A DNA stretch of 32,394 bases, from the NCBI GenBank assembly GCA_014323935.1, contig JACOND010000015.1, positions 1 through 32,394 on the forward strand, read 5' to 3'. Made by a program: the position numbers and the translations under genes. Position 1 is the stretch's first letter. Every line of letters begins with the position of its first letter. Below the pieces are notes generated by a model. That model worked only from the letters and a program-made list of their open reading frames with translations, searched no databases and was not told the DNA's origin. Source of the DNA: Bdellovibrionales bacterium. GTDB taxonomy: Bacteria; Bdellovibrionota; Bdellovibrionia; Bdellovibrionales; UBA1609. Positions 26,343 through 32,394 of this stretch are shown in pieces.

Positions 26343-26371
26343 TTGACTCTTCAATAAATATAAATTATTTT
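26343..26371 (+). promoter_or_regulatory. Promoter for the small membrane protein gene
   Basis: TTGACT, a 17-base spacer, then TATTTT: a good match to the housekeeping consensus. AAAGGAG and the ATG at 26390 follow. Confidence 0.55.
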
Positions 26372-26389
26372 TTTAAAAAAGGAGTTCTT

Positions 26390-26797
26390 ATGATTTTAGA
26401 TTTATATTCTTTGATTCAAAAAGTAACGGGAAGTTCTCTGGTTTTATGGGGTTTTGCTCTTTTAGTAAATCCAAACATCATACAAGCTCTCTACAAAACT
26501 TTTACTAATAAAGAAGATAATGAGGCTTTAATTTACCTCACCGCTGGAATGTTTTTAACTTTTGGCTTGATTATTGTATGGATTCATAATGATTGGTTTT
26601 TCTCTCCTGCTCTTATTATTACACTCATAGGCTGGATTCTTATTGTTAAAACTATGTTTTGGATAGTTTTACCCTCAGTTATGATAAGAATCACAAAAAA
26701 GCTATCTCCTTTTATTTTAAATAAATGGTTTATACTCTCTTATGGCGTATTTCTTGTTATTTTAGGTACAGTCATTTTATTTATAGGAAATTTATAA
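26390..26797 (+). CDS. Small integral membrane protein (4 TM)
   Basis: A 135-aa protein I cannot assign to a named family. Four hydrophobic segments are visible at about residues 10-28, 46-65, 71-95 and 112-133, separated by short charged loops (KTFTNKEDNE; RITKKLSPF). It should be an inner-membrane protein. An AAAAAAGGAG ribosome site stands 6 bases before the ATG, one of the best in the window, with a consensus-like promoter upstream. It is divergent from thrS and precedes aspS by 68 bases. No catalytic motif is evident. Confidence 0.75.
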   Translation: MILDLYSLIQKVTGSSLVLWGFALLVNPNIIQALYKTFTNKEDNEALIYLTAGMFLTFGLIIVWIHNDWFFSPALIITLIGWILIVKTMFWIVLPSVMIRITKKLSPFILNKWFILSYGVFLVILGTVILFIGNL

Positions 26798-26827
26798 AAA
26801 AAGATATTTTTTTTAAAGAGTGTTAAA

Positions 26828-26856
26828 TTGATAAAAATTTTACTTCATTTTAAGTT
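26828..26856 (+). promoter_or_regulatory. Candidate promoter for aspS
   Basis: TTGATA, 17-base spacer, TAAGTT. The ATG of aspS lies 10 bases after the -10 element, so transcription from here would give a nearly leaderless mRNA; no Shine-Dalgarno site is seen. Confidence 0.35.
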
Positions 26857-26865
26857 TTTTCTGTC

Positions 26866-28632
26866 ATGAAAACTCTTTGGACTTCTTCACAAAAAAGAAC
26901 TCATTATTGTAAAGACATTTGTCTTGAAACAGTTGATCAAGTTGTTTGTTTGAATGGATGGGTTAAAGCAGTTAGAGACCATGGACAAATTTTATTTATT
27001 GATTTAGAAGATCAAACGGCTTTAGTACAAATTAATTGTAAAACTCCAAATTTAAACTGCAGTGAACTTAGTTATGATTCGGTTTTATCTATTAAAGGAC
27101 GGGTTAAAAAGCGTCCTGTTGAGATGATAAATAAAAATCTTAAAACAGGAGAAGTAGAAATTTTAGCTGAAGAGATTCAAATTTTATCTTCTGCTAAAAC
27201 AGCTCCTTTTCGTAAAGGGGATCAAATTAATGAAAATCTCTCTTTAAAATACCGGTATCTTGATTTTAGGAGGCAAAAAAAATTAAGAACGAATTTAAAA
27301 ATTCGACATAAAGTCCTACAAATCATTCGTCAAGAGCTTTCTCAAAAAGATTTTTGTGAGATTGATACGCCTATTTTATATAAAAGCACTCCCGAAGGAG
27401 CTAGAGATTATTTGGTTCCTTCAAGAAAATCTATCGGTCATTTTTACGCTCTTCCTCAAAGCCCTCAAATTCTTAAACAACTTCTTATGATGTCTGGATT
27501 TGAAAAGTATTTTCAAATTGCTAAATGTTTTCGGGATGAAGATTTAAGATCTAACCGGCAACCTGAATTTAGCCAATTAGACTTAGAAATGAGTTTTGTA
27601 GAAGAAAAAGATATTTTATCTTTGACAGAAGATTTAATTAAAAAAATCTGGAAAGAAATTAAAAATGAGGATATTCAAGATTTTCCTAAAATATCTTATA
27701 AAAAAGCTTTAAGTGATTTTGGAACAGATAAGCCTGATTTGAGAAATCCTTTGAAACTGAAAACAATTCCTTATGATAAGATTCAATCCCTTCAGCTAAA
27801 AGTTTTAATGTCTGCTTTAAGTGAAAATAATGCAGCAAAAGCTCTTTTTATTCCTGGGCTTGTTTTTTCTAGAAGCCAAGCAGATAAATTAAATAAAGAG
27901 GTTAAATCTTTAGGAGGAGAAGGGCTTTTATGGATTCAAAAAAAATCTTTAGAATATAGCTCCCCTATTAAAAAACATTTAACAGATAAACAGCTTGAAG
28001 AGCTTTATGATTTATCAGGAGGAAAAAAAGAAGGAGTTTGCTTGATTTTATCAGGAGAGACAAAACTTGTTAACACAGTTTTATCCGCTTTGATATCTTC
28101 TTTTGGTAAAAAAGAAAATTTGATTGATGATTCAAAAACAAAGTTTGTTTGGATTCAAGATTTTCCTTATTTTTCTTTTGATCCTCTTGTTAAAAAATGG
28201 ACAGCCCTTCATCATCCCTTTACTTTACCTAGTCAAGAAAGTATTACAAATGAGCTTTTAAAAGATATTGAAACAACAAAAGCAAGAAGTTATGACTTGG
28301 TTTGTAATGGTCATGAATTAGCAGGAGGAAGTCTTCGTATTTTTGATGAAAAATTACAAAGATTAATTTTTTCAACTTTAGGTTTAACAAAAGAAGAGAT
28401 GGAAAAACAATTTGGTTTCTTTTTAGAAGCTTTAAGTTATGGAGTTCCTCCTCATGGAGGCATTGCTTGGGGAATAGAAAGACTTATTATGCTTTTAACT
28501 GATTCTGAAAATATTAGAGATGTCATGGCATTTCCAAAATCTTCAAGTGGAGCTTGTCTCATGTCAGAAAGTCCTTCAAATATAAGTATAGAAACTCTAA
28601 CTGAAATGGGAATTTCTATTATTAAGAGATAA
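26866..28632 (+). CDS. aspS: Aspartyl-tRNA synthetase (probably non-discriminating)
   Basis: A 588-aa bacterial-type class II synthetase. The N-terminal OB-fold anticodon-binding domain covers about residues 1-110. The catalytic domain includes FRDEDLRSNRQPEFSQLDLE (motif 2), a bacterial GAD insertion (about 285-400), GHELAGGSLRI, and motif 3 in GIAWGIERLIMLL, ending FPKSSSGACLM. In the OB-fold the residue after RD in AVRDHGQILF is His39. In the E. coli enzyme, which charges only tRNA-Asp, this position is Leu30; in characterised non-discriminating enzymes such as that of Pseudomonas it is His. The enzyme therefore probably also charges tRNA-Asn, with GatCAB converting the product. Confidence 0.95.
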   Translation: MKTLWTSSQKRTHYCKDICLETVDQVVCLNGWVKAVRDHGQILFIDLEDQTALVQINCKTPNLNCSELSYDSVLSIKGRVKKRPVEMINKNLKTGEVEILAEEIQILSSAKTAPFRKGDQINENLSLKYRYLDFRRQKKLRTNLKIRHKVLQIIRQELSQKDFCEIDTPILYKSTPEGARDYLVPSRKSIGHFYALPQSPQILKQLLMMSGFEKYFQIAKCFRDEDLRSNRQPEFSQLDLEMSFVEEKDILSLTEDLIKKIWKEIKNEDIQDFPKISYKKALSDFGTDKPDLRNPLKLKTIPYDKIQSLQLKVLMSALSENNAAKALFIPGLVFSRSQADKLNKEVKSLGGEGLLWIQKKSLEYSSPIKKHLTDKQLEELYDLSGGKKEGVCLILSGETKLVNTVLSALISSFGKKENLIDDSKTKFVWIQDFPYFSFDPLVKKWTALHHPFTLPSQESITNELLKDIETTKARSYDLVCNGHELAGGSLRIFDEKLQRLIFSTLGLTKEEMEKQFGFFLEALSYGVPPHGGIAWGIERLIMLLTDSENIRDVMAFPKSSSGACLMSESPSNISIETLTEMGISIIKR

Positions 28633-28711
28633 GGTTTTAAATTTCTGTTTGTTCAGTTCTTTTTTGCAGTTTGTTTTAATAGTATTTTTTTAGATTTGAA
28701 GAGTAATTTTT

Positions 28712-29191
28712 TTACCAGTTGTAATGAGAAAAAGCACGGTTTGATTCAGCCATTTTATGAACTTCCTCTTTTTTCTTTATAGCATTTCCTCTATTGTTAT
28801 AAGCTTCTAAAAGTTCTTTAGCTAAGCTTTCAAACATAGGTTTCCCTTTACGGTTTCGGGAATGAGCAACCAACCAACGCATAGCTAATGTCACTTTACG
28901 AGCGGGACGAATATCGACAGGAACTTGATACGTCGCACCTCCTACACGGCGAGAGCGTACTTCCATTGAAGGTTTACAATTTTCAATAGCTTTTTTAAAA
29001 ATAGAAAGAGGTTCTGCAGAAGAGTTCAACTCTTTAATTTTTTTAAGAGAGTTATAAAAAATAGATCTTGCTTTTTCTTTTTTCCCATCCCTTGTCAATT
29101 TATTAATAAAACGAGAGACCGTTATATCGTTATAAACAGGGTCTAAATTAATATTTCGTGTTAAATTCTTATTTTTTCTTCTTCTAGACAT
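28712..29191 (-). CDS. rpsG: 30S ribosomal protein S7
   Basis: A 159-aa primary 16S-rRNA-binding protein of the small-subunit head. Recognisable family blocks are SRFINKLTRDGKKEKA, the AIENCKPSMEVRSRRVGGATYQVPVDIRPARKVTLAMRWL core, and AESNRAFSHYNW at the C-terminus. It begins 1 base after the rpsL stop, as in the str operon. The operon normally continues with fusA and tuf, but here the strand empties after S7 and aspS converges from the other side, so the operon has been cut. Confidence 0.96.
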   Translation of the reverse strand: MSRRRKNKNLTRNINLDPVYNDITVSRFINKLTRDGKKEKARSIFYNSLKKIKELNSSAEPLSIFKKAIENCKPSMEVRSRRVGGATYQVPVDIRPARKVTLAMRWLVAHSRNRKGKPMFESLAKELLEAYNNRGNAIKKKEEVHKMAESNRAFSHYNW

Positions 29192-29192
29192 A

Positions 29193-29567
29193 TTATTTTT
29201 TTTGCCTTTTAGCTCCGTATTTAGATCTTGATCTTTTTCTATTAGCTACTCCTTGAGTATCTAGTGTTCCTCTAATAATGTGATAACGAACCCCTGGTAA
29301 ATCTTTAACTCTTCCTCCACGAACTAAAACAATACTATGTTCTTGTAGGTTATGACCAATTCCAGGAATGTAAGAATTCACTTCAAAACCTGTAGAAAGT
29401 TTGACCCGGGCCACTTTTCTTAAAGCAGAGTTAGGTTTTTTAGGAGTTGTTGTAAACACCCTCGTACAAACCCCTCTCCTTTGCGGAGAATTCATTAAAG
29501 CGGGAGATTTAGATTGAGTTTTTTGTTTCACTCTATTTTGTTTAATTAATTGATTTAAAGTTGGCAT
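29193..29567 (-). CDS. rpsL: 30S ribosomal protein S12
   Basis: A 124-aa decoding-centre protein. I start it at the ATG at 29567 ([10 protein letters not shown]), the universal S12 N-terminus; an in-frame GTG six codons upstream lies across the GAGGG ribosome site and is unlikely to be used. [15 protein letters not shown] and [17 protein letters not shown] are fully typical, with Lys43 and Lys88 in the streptomycin-sensitive wild-type form and Asp89 at the known methylthiolation site. It leads rpsG directly. A promoter matching the housekeeping consensus lies at 29602-29630. Confidence 0.96.
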   Translation of the reverse strand: MPTLNQLIKQNRVKQKTQSKSPALMNSPQRRGVCTRVFTTTPKKPNSALRKVARVKLSTGFEVNSYIPGIGHNLQEHSIVLVRGGRVKDLPGVRYHIIRGTLDTQGVANRKRSRSKYGAKRQKK

Positions 29568-29601
29568 TAAAAAACCCTCAGTCACTTTATTTAACTACAA
29601 A

Positions 29602-29630
29602 AAACTATGTTTTTATCCTTCATAAGTCAA
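29602..29630 (-). promoter_or_regulatory. Promoter of rpsL-rpsG
   Basis: On the minus strand: TTGACT, 17-base spacer, TAGTTT, 35 bases before the rpsL ATG. It lies just after the purF stop, so the ribosomal genes can be transcribed independently of purF. Confidence 0.55.
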
Positions 29631-29669
29631 GACTTCAAATTATTTTTTTTTGAGAATAATTATTTCGAT

Positions 29670-31013
29670 TTAATTATATATAGCTGTAGGGTATTTTTCA
29701 TCAAAACATGCCAGGCAAAAGTCTTTTTTATTTCCAATTTTTAAAAAATTTTCATAAGATAAATAAGCTAAGGAATCGGCCCCTATAAATTGACGGATTT
29801 CTTCTACACTTTCTTTTTGTCCTGAAATAAGCTGTTTTTTTTGAGGAGTATCGACCCCATAATAACAAGGTCCTTTAATAGGCGGAGAGGAAACTCTTAA
29901 GTGAACTTCTTTAGCTCCTGCGGTTTTTAATACCTCAATCAGGGCTTTAGAAGTGCTTCCTCTTACAATGGAATCATCAATAGCAACAACTTTTTTTCCT
30001 TTAACAAAAGCTTGAGGATTTAGTTTAATTTTAATTTTAAAATTTCTGATTAAAGAGGAGGGTTGAATAAAAGTTCTTCCAACATAATGATTTCGAATAA
30101 TGCCCATTTCATAAGGAATTCCTATGGTTTGAGAATAAGCAATAGCTGCGGGGATGCCACTGTCAGGAACAGGTATGACAACATCAGCTTCTACAGGATG
30201 TTCTTTAGCAAGATATTCTCCCATTTTTTTTCTTTTTTCATAAACACTTTTATTAAAAACAAGACTGTCAGGTCTAGAAAAATAAACATATTCAAAAATA
30301 CACTGAGCTTTTTTTTTTGCTTGAGGTAAAAAAAGAGATTTCATTCCCTTTTTGTTAAAAATTAAGATCTCCCCTGCTTTTATTTCTCTTAAATATTTTG
30401 CTCCAATTAAATCAAAAGCACAGGTTTCAGAAGCCACAATATAAGCTTGATCTTTTTGACCTAAAACTAAAGGTCGAAACCCCATAGGGTCTCTTGCTAC
30501 AATAAGAGAATCTTTTGTTAAAAAAACTAAACTATAAGCTCCTTCAAGTTGTGCTAAGGCTTTTAAAAGACTTTGTCCTATATCTTTGTCTTCATAGTAT
30601 TTTATAAGAGGAAGGAGACATTCTGTGTCACTTTCTCCTTTTGTGAAGATTCTGAATTTTTTTTTTAAAAGAGCATGATTTACAATATTTCCGTTATGTG
30701 CAACAGAAAGAGGACCTCCGTTTAAATTCCAAGTTAAGGGCTGGATGTTTTTTAACTCATTTAAACCTGTGGTAGAATAACGAGTGTGACCAATAGCTCC
30801 TTTTCCTTTAAGACTATCAAGTTTATCTTTTGTAAAAATATCTCCTACTAAACCTTGATTTTTATAAGATAAATGCTTACCATCTTTTAAAGATACAATT
30901 CCAGCTCCTTCTTGTCCTCTATGTTGAAGAGCATAGAGAGATAAATAAGTTAAAAAAGAAGCTGAAGGATGGTTCCAAACTCCAACAACCGCACATTTAT
31001 CATGAAAAGACAT
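29670..31013 (-). CDS. purF: Amidophosphoribosyltransferase
   Basis: A 447-aa enzyme of the first step of purine synthesis (PRPP plus glutamine to phosphoribosylamine). A short propeptide MSFHDK precedes Cys7, the N-terminal nucleophile of the glutaminase domain, which also shows LQHRGQEGAGI and GHTRYSTTG. The phosphoribosyltransferase domain has the PRPP loop VVAIDDSIVRGST and the VGRTFIQPS segment. It is of the Bacillus type: cysteines for a structural 4Fe-4S cluster are all present (AQCIFEYVYF, GPCYYGVD and the pair in CLAC near the C-terminus), together with the propeptide. It lies 51 bases after sufE and an AGG stands 8 bases before the ATG. Cotranscription with sufE would link it to Fe-S supply. 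Confidence 0.95.
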   Translation of the reverse strand: MSFHDKCAVVGVWNHPSASFLTYLSLYALQHRGQEGAGIVSLKDGKHLSYKNQGLVGDIFTKDKLDSLKGKGAIGHTRYSTTGLNELKNIQPLTWNLNGGPLSVAHNGNIVNHALLKKKFRIFTKGESDTECLLPLIKYYEDKDIGQSLLKALAQLEGAYSLVFLTKDSLIVARDPMGFRPLVLGQKDQAYIVASETCAFDLIGAKYLREIKAGEILIFNKKGMKSLFLPQAKKKAQCIFEYVYFSRPDSLVFNKSVYEKRKKMGEYLAKEHPVEADVVIPVPDSGIPAAIAYSQTIGIPYEMGIIRNHYVGRTFIQPSSLIRNFKIKIKLNPQAFVKGKKVVAIDDSIVRGSTSKALIEVLKTAGAKEVHLRVSSPPIKGPCYYGVDTPQKKQLISGQKESVEEIRQFIGADSLAYLSYENFLKIGNKKDFCLACFDEKYPTAIYN

Positions 31014-31064
31014 TTTATCAACCTGAGTTTTTTTAAATCTCTTTTTGATATATTATTTTTTAAA

Positions 31065-31499
31065 TCATTTATCAAATTTATTTTGAGAAAGTAACAAAAA
31101 AGCTTGAGCATAATTTATGATTTGATTTAATAAGGCTTGAAGACCATTTGTTCTTTGAGATGTTAAATAATTTGAAAGATTGAGAGATGTAATAAATTCT
31201 GGTTTATCTTTTAAAATATCCTCTGGTTTTCTATTTGTATAAAATTCAATAACAAGAGCTAAAAGTCCTTTTGTAATTAAAGCCAAACTCTCTCCTGTAA
31301 GAATGACTTTTCCATTAGAATTGAAATCTGCTTTAAGCCATAGAGGGGATTGACAAGCTTTAATAAGCCATTTTTCTTTTCTATCTTCTTCATTAAATTT
31401 TTGAAGTTTTTTTCCTAAATTTATGATTATTTTATAGTTTTCTTTCCAAGATTGAGGATTAGGAAAATGTTTTAAAATTTGTTTATTACGACTTAACAT
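31065..31499 (-). CDS. sufE: Cysteine desulfurase activator SufE
   Basis: A 144-aa SufE-type sulfur-transfer protein. It accepts persulfide sulfur from the SufS desulfurase and passes it to the Fe-S scaffold. The sulfur-carrying cysteine is Cys49 in KACQSPLWL, and SQRTNGLQALLNQI matches the conserved C-terminal arginine motif. It carries a normal alpha-beta fold length. No sufS or other suf genes are next to it. A promoter and an RNA element (31538-31630) lie upstream, giving a leader of about 147 bases; no clear Shine-Dalgarno site precedes the ATG. Confidence 0.9.
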   Translation of the reverse strand: MLSRNKQILKHFPNPQSWKENYKIIINLGKKLQKFNEEDRKEKWLIKACQSPLWLKADFNSNGKVILTGESLALITKGLLALVIEFYTNRKPEDILKDKPEFITSLNLSNYLTSQRTNGLQALLNQIINYAQAFLLLSQNKFDK

Positions 31500-31537
31500 G
31501 AAAAAAACTACTTAAAATTTGATTTATAAATAGTAAA

Positions 31538-31630
31538 CTAAGAAACTACCTCAGCTTCTTTTGAAGCCTCGGTAGAAAAACTAACTGTTAAATTCAACTT
31601 GAGAATAATCAGAAAGTTTTTTATCTTAGG
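31538..31630 (-). ncRNA. Structured RNA element in the sufE leader (copy B)
   Basis: Read on the minus strand, CCTAAGA (31630 to 31624) can pair with TCTTAG (31543 to 31538). Between them is a 3' hairpin with CTACC pairing with GGTAG, an internal loop GAG/TGA, and an inner stem GCTTC-AAAA-GAAGC. The same closing stem and CTACC/GGTAG hairpin occur in the element at 31724-31820. An alternative 8-bp hairpin (AGTTTTTT/AAAAAACT, 31615-31640) would hide the 5' closing strand in its loop, a possible switch. No T-run follows, so this copy acts as a leader, if transcribed. The family is unknown to me. Confidence 0.5.
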
Positions 31631-31652
31631 AGAAAAAACTAATTTAAAAAGA

Positions 31653-31681
31653 AACATATTTATTTATTTAAATTTTGTCAA
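31653..31681 (-). promoter_or_regulatory. Promoter upstream of sufE leader element
   Basis: Minus strand TTGACA, 17-base spacer, TATGTT. The expected start near 31646 would give a leader carrying the RNA element. Confidence 0.6.
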
Positions 31682-31714
31682 TACTTTTTTTTAAAAACAG
31701 AAATTTAAAAGAAT

Positions 31715-31730
31715 AAAAAAAAACCTAAGA
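31715..31730 (-). terminator. Terminator of the small RNA
   Basis: On the minus strand, TCTTAGG (3' side of the closing stem) is followed by nine T residues, with the strong CTACCTAT/ATAGGTAG hairpin immediately upstream. Confidence 0.7.
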
Positions 31731-31821
31731 AAGCTACCTATACAGAGGCATAGGTAGGGTCTGAAACCTCTCATTTAATGTCCGAAAACACCAGCAGAGA
31801 AAACTTCTTTAAATCTTAGGC
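31716..31821 (-). ncRNA. Candidate small structured RNA gene (copy A)
   Basis: A complete transcription unit of about 106 bases on the minus strand. A strong promoter stands 7 bases before the expected start and nine T residues end it. CCTAAGA at the 5' end pairs with TCTTAGG at the 3' end just before the T-run. Inside are CTCT/AGAG with a UUCG-capped inner stem GTT-TTCG-GAC, a small GGT/ACC hairpin and a strong 8-bp hairpin CTACCTAT/ATAGGTAG. It resembles neither tRNA, SRP RNA, 6S RNA nor tmRNA by conserved core sequence. A related element lies 90 bases downstream. Confidence 0.65.
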
Positions 31822-31828
31822 AATTATT

Positions 31829-31857
31829 ATATTAATTTATTTTCTAAGCTTTGTCAA
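31829..31857 (-). promoter_or_regulatory. Promoter of the small RNA
   Basis: Minus strand TTGACA, exactly 17 bases, then TAATAT overlapping TATAAT (31826-31831). This is the best housekeeping-type promoter in the window, and the predicted start falls on the first base or two of the RNA's closing stem. Confidence 0.75.
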
Positions 31858-32394
31858 TAGTTTTTTTTATATTTTCATGAATTCTATATTTAATTTCCAA
31901 AAAGCTTTAAAATATAGACGTATGAATAGTGCCAAGTTTCTTTTAAGTCACTCCTATTTACTTTAAGCAGGTCACTTGAAGTAAATAAATAGAACATATA
32001 ATACTTTCTTAAAGGTATGTGAGATTGTTCAAATACCTTTCCTGTTTGAACTGAAAACTCTTTATAGTAATCTTTATATAGGTAAAAGCTTATACGGCTT
32101 TTTCTTTCAGCAGTTTTTTTTAATTAGGAGTGTTGGCAAATAATTTTATTTGACCAGCCGTGTTTTTTTAAAGAATTTGCCATCTTTCTTTTTAACTGAA
32201 CTTGCTCATAAACTCATAGGTACTTAAAATTTTAGTTTTTTTTCTCTCATAATTAAGACTCTTAGATTCCTTATATTAAAGGCTTATCATTAATAAAATA
32301 TCTCCAGCTCATAAATAAAGTTTGAAAAGATTTTTTATAATAGGAATTTCATAAAAAGCACGGCAAGTTTTATGAGAAACTACAACAATAATTA
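31858..32394. other. Gene-free stretch with decayed repeat (copy 2)
   Basis: No intact ORF. The plus-strand segment 32211-32294 is a diverged, inverted relative of 6634-6716, still reading LIGT then FFSLIIK with a stop between. A short shared stretch (GGTCACTTGAAGTAAATA at 31970-31987 against the region around 6789-6805) may be another part of the same element. The remainder is featureless to me. Confidence 0.4.

Noticed and set aside
29568..29585. rpsL starting at the upstream GTG
   Set aside because: The GTG overlaps the GAGGG ribosome site and adds six residues not found in S12; the ATG at 29567 gives the universal N-terminus.
31751..31775. CRISPR repeat suggested by a GTTTCAGACC sequence on the minus strand
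   Set aside because: It occurs once, with no spaced copies and no cas genes.
31716..31821. tRNA, SRP (4.5S), 6S RNA or tmRNA
   Set aside because: The 7-bp closing stem and 3' hairpin look tRNA-like, but there is no T-loop consensus, anticodon arm or CCA. The SRP GGAA-tetraloop core is absent, and the length is too short for 6S or tmRNA.
2255..32394. Intact prophage or plasmid
   Set aside because: No integrase, capsid, terminase, replication or conjugation gene is visible; the core genes indicate a chromosome.
2255..32394. Sigma54 (-24/-12) promoters as targets of the FHA regulator
   Set aside because: I looked for TGGCA-type -24 elements; those seen lack a TTGC element at the right spacing or lie inside genes.

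Overview
The window is a very AT-rich stretch (roughly 70-75% A+T by eye) of a Gram-negative bacterial chromosome. It uses the standard code and has signal-peptide and lipoprotein genes, an FHA-sigma54 activator, an infC gene starting at AUU, and core genes scattered out of their usual operons. Broken operons, long AT-rich gaps and many decaying paralogues fit a host-associated or predatory lineage with a shrinking genome. Bdellovibrionota-like bacteria are my best guess, but this is inference: the aconitase and PdxJ also resemble Bacteroidota-type sequences.

Layout. 1-827: the end of a DarT-like ADP-ribosyltransferase broken by a one-base frameshift, with its DarG-like macrodomain antitoxin still intact. 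965-2254 (-): FHA plus sigma54-activator regulator. 2.7-5.0 kb (-): a decayed and two intact members of a family of exported HEAT-repeat proteins. 5203-6204 (-): a lipoprotein with possible degenerate vWA-like halves. 6.2-7.05 kb: a gene-free stretch with a hairpin and a decayed repeat. 7.05-11.96 kb (+): core genes rpsN, an FMN reductase, rpmF, acpP, rpiB, pdxJ and aconitase. 11970-12776 (-): an exported DNA/RNA nuclease. 12.9-22.15 kb: two, then one, large exported ankyrin-like proteins (+), with an intact and a decayed HEAT gene (-) and a decayed ankyrin gene between them. 22.3-23.7 kb (+): an N-terminal-twitch radical SAM protein. 23.7-31.5 kb: infC and thrS (-), a 4-TM membrane protein and aspS (+), then rpsG, rpsL, purF and sufE (-). 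31.5-32.4 kb: two tandem related structured RNA elements upstream of sufE, then a gene-free stretch with a second copy of the decayed repeat.

The most unusual content is the interleaved pair of exported repeat-protein families. HEAT proteins carry a Cys-Lys-x-Val-Phe motif just after the signal peptide, and ankyrin proteins carry the same motif at the extreme C-terminus. The intact HEAT genes share a conserved upstream block containing a TGTAAA/TTTACA palindrome. The second most unusual item is the RNA pair at 31538-31821, which shares a closing stem and a 3' hairpin. Other points of interest are the predicted non-discriminating AspRS, the AUU-started infC, and the collapsed rpmF-acpP and str gene clusters.
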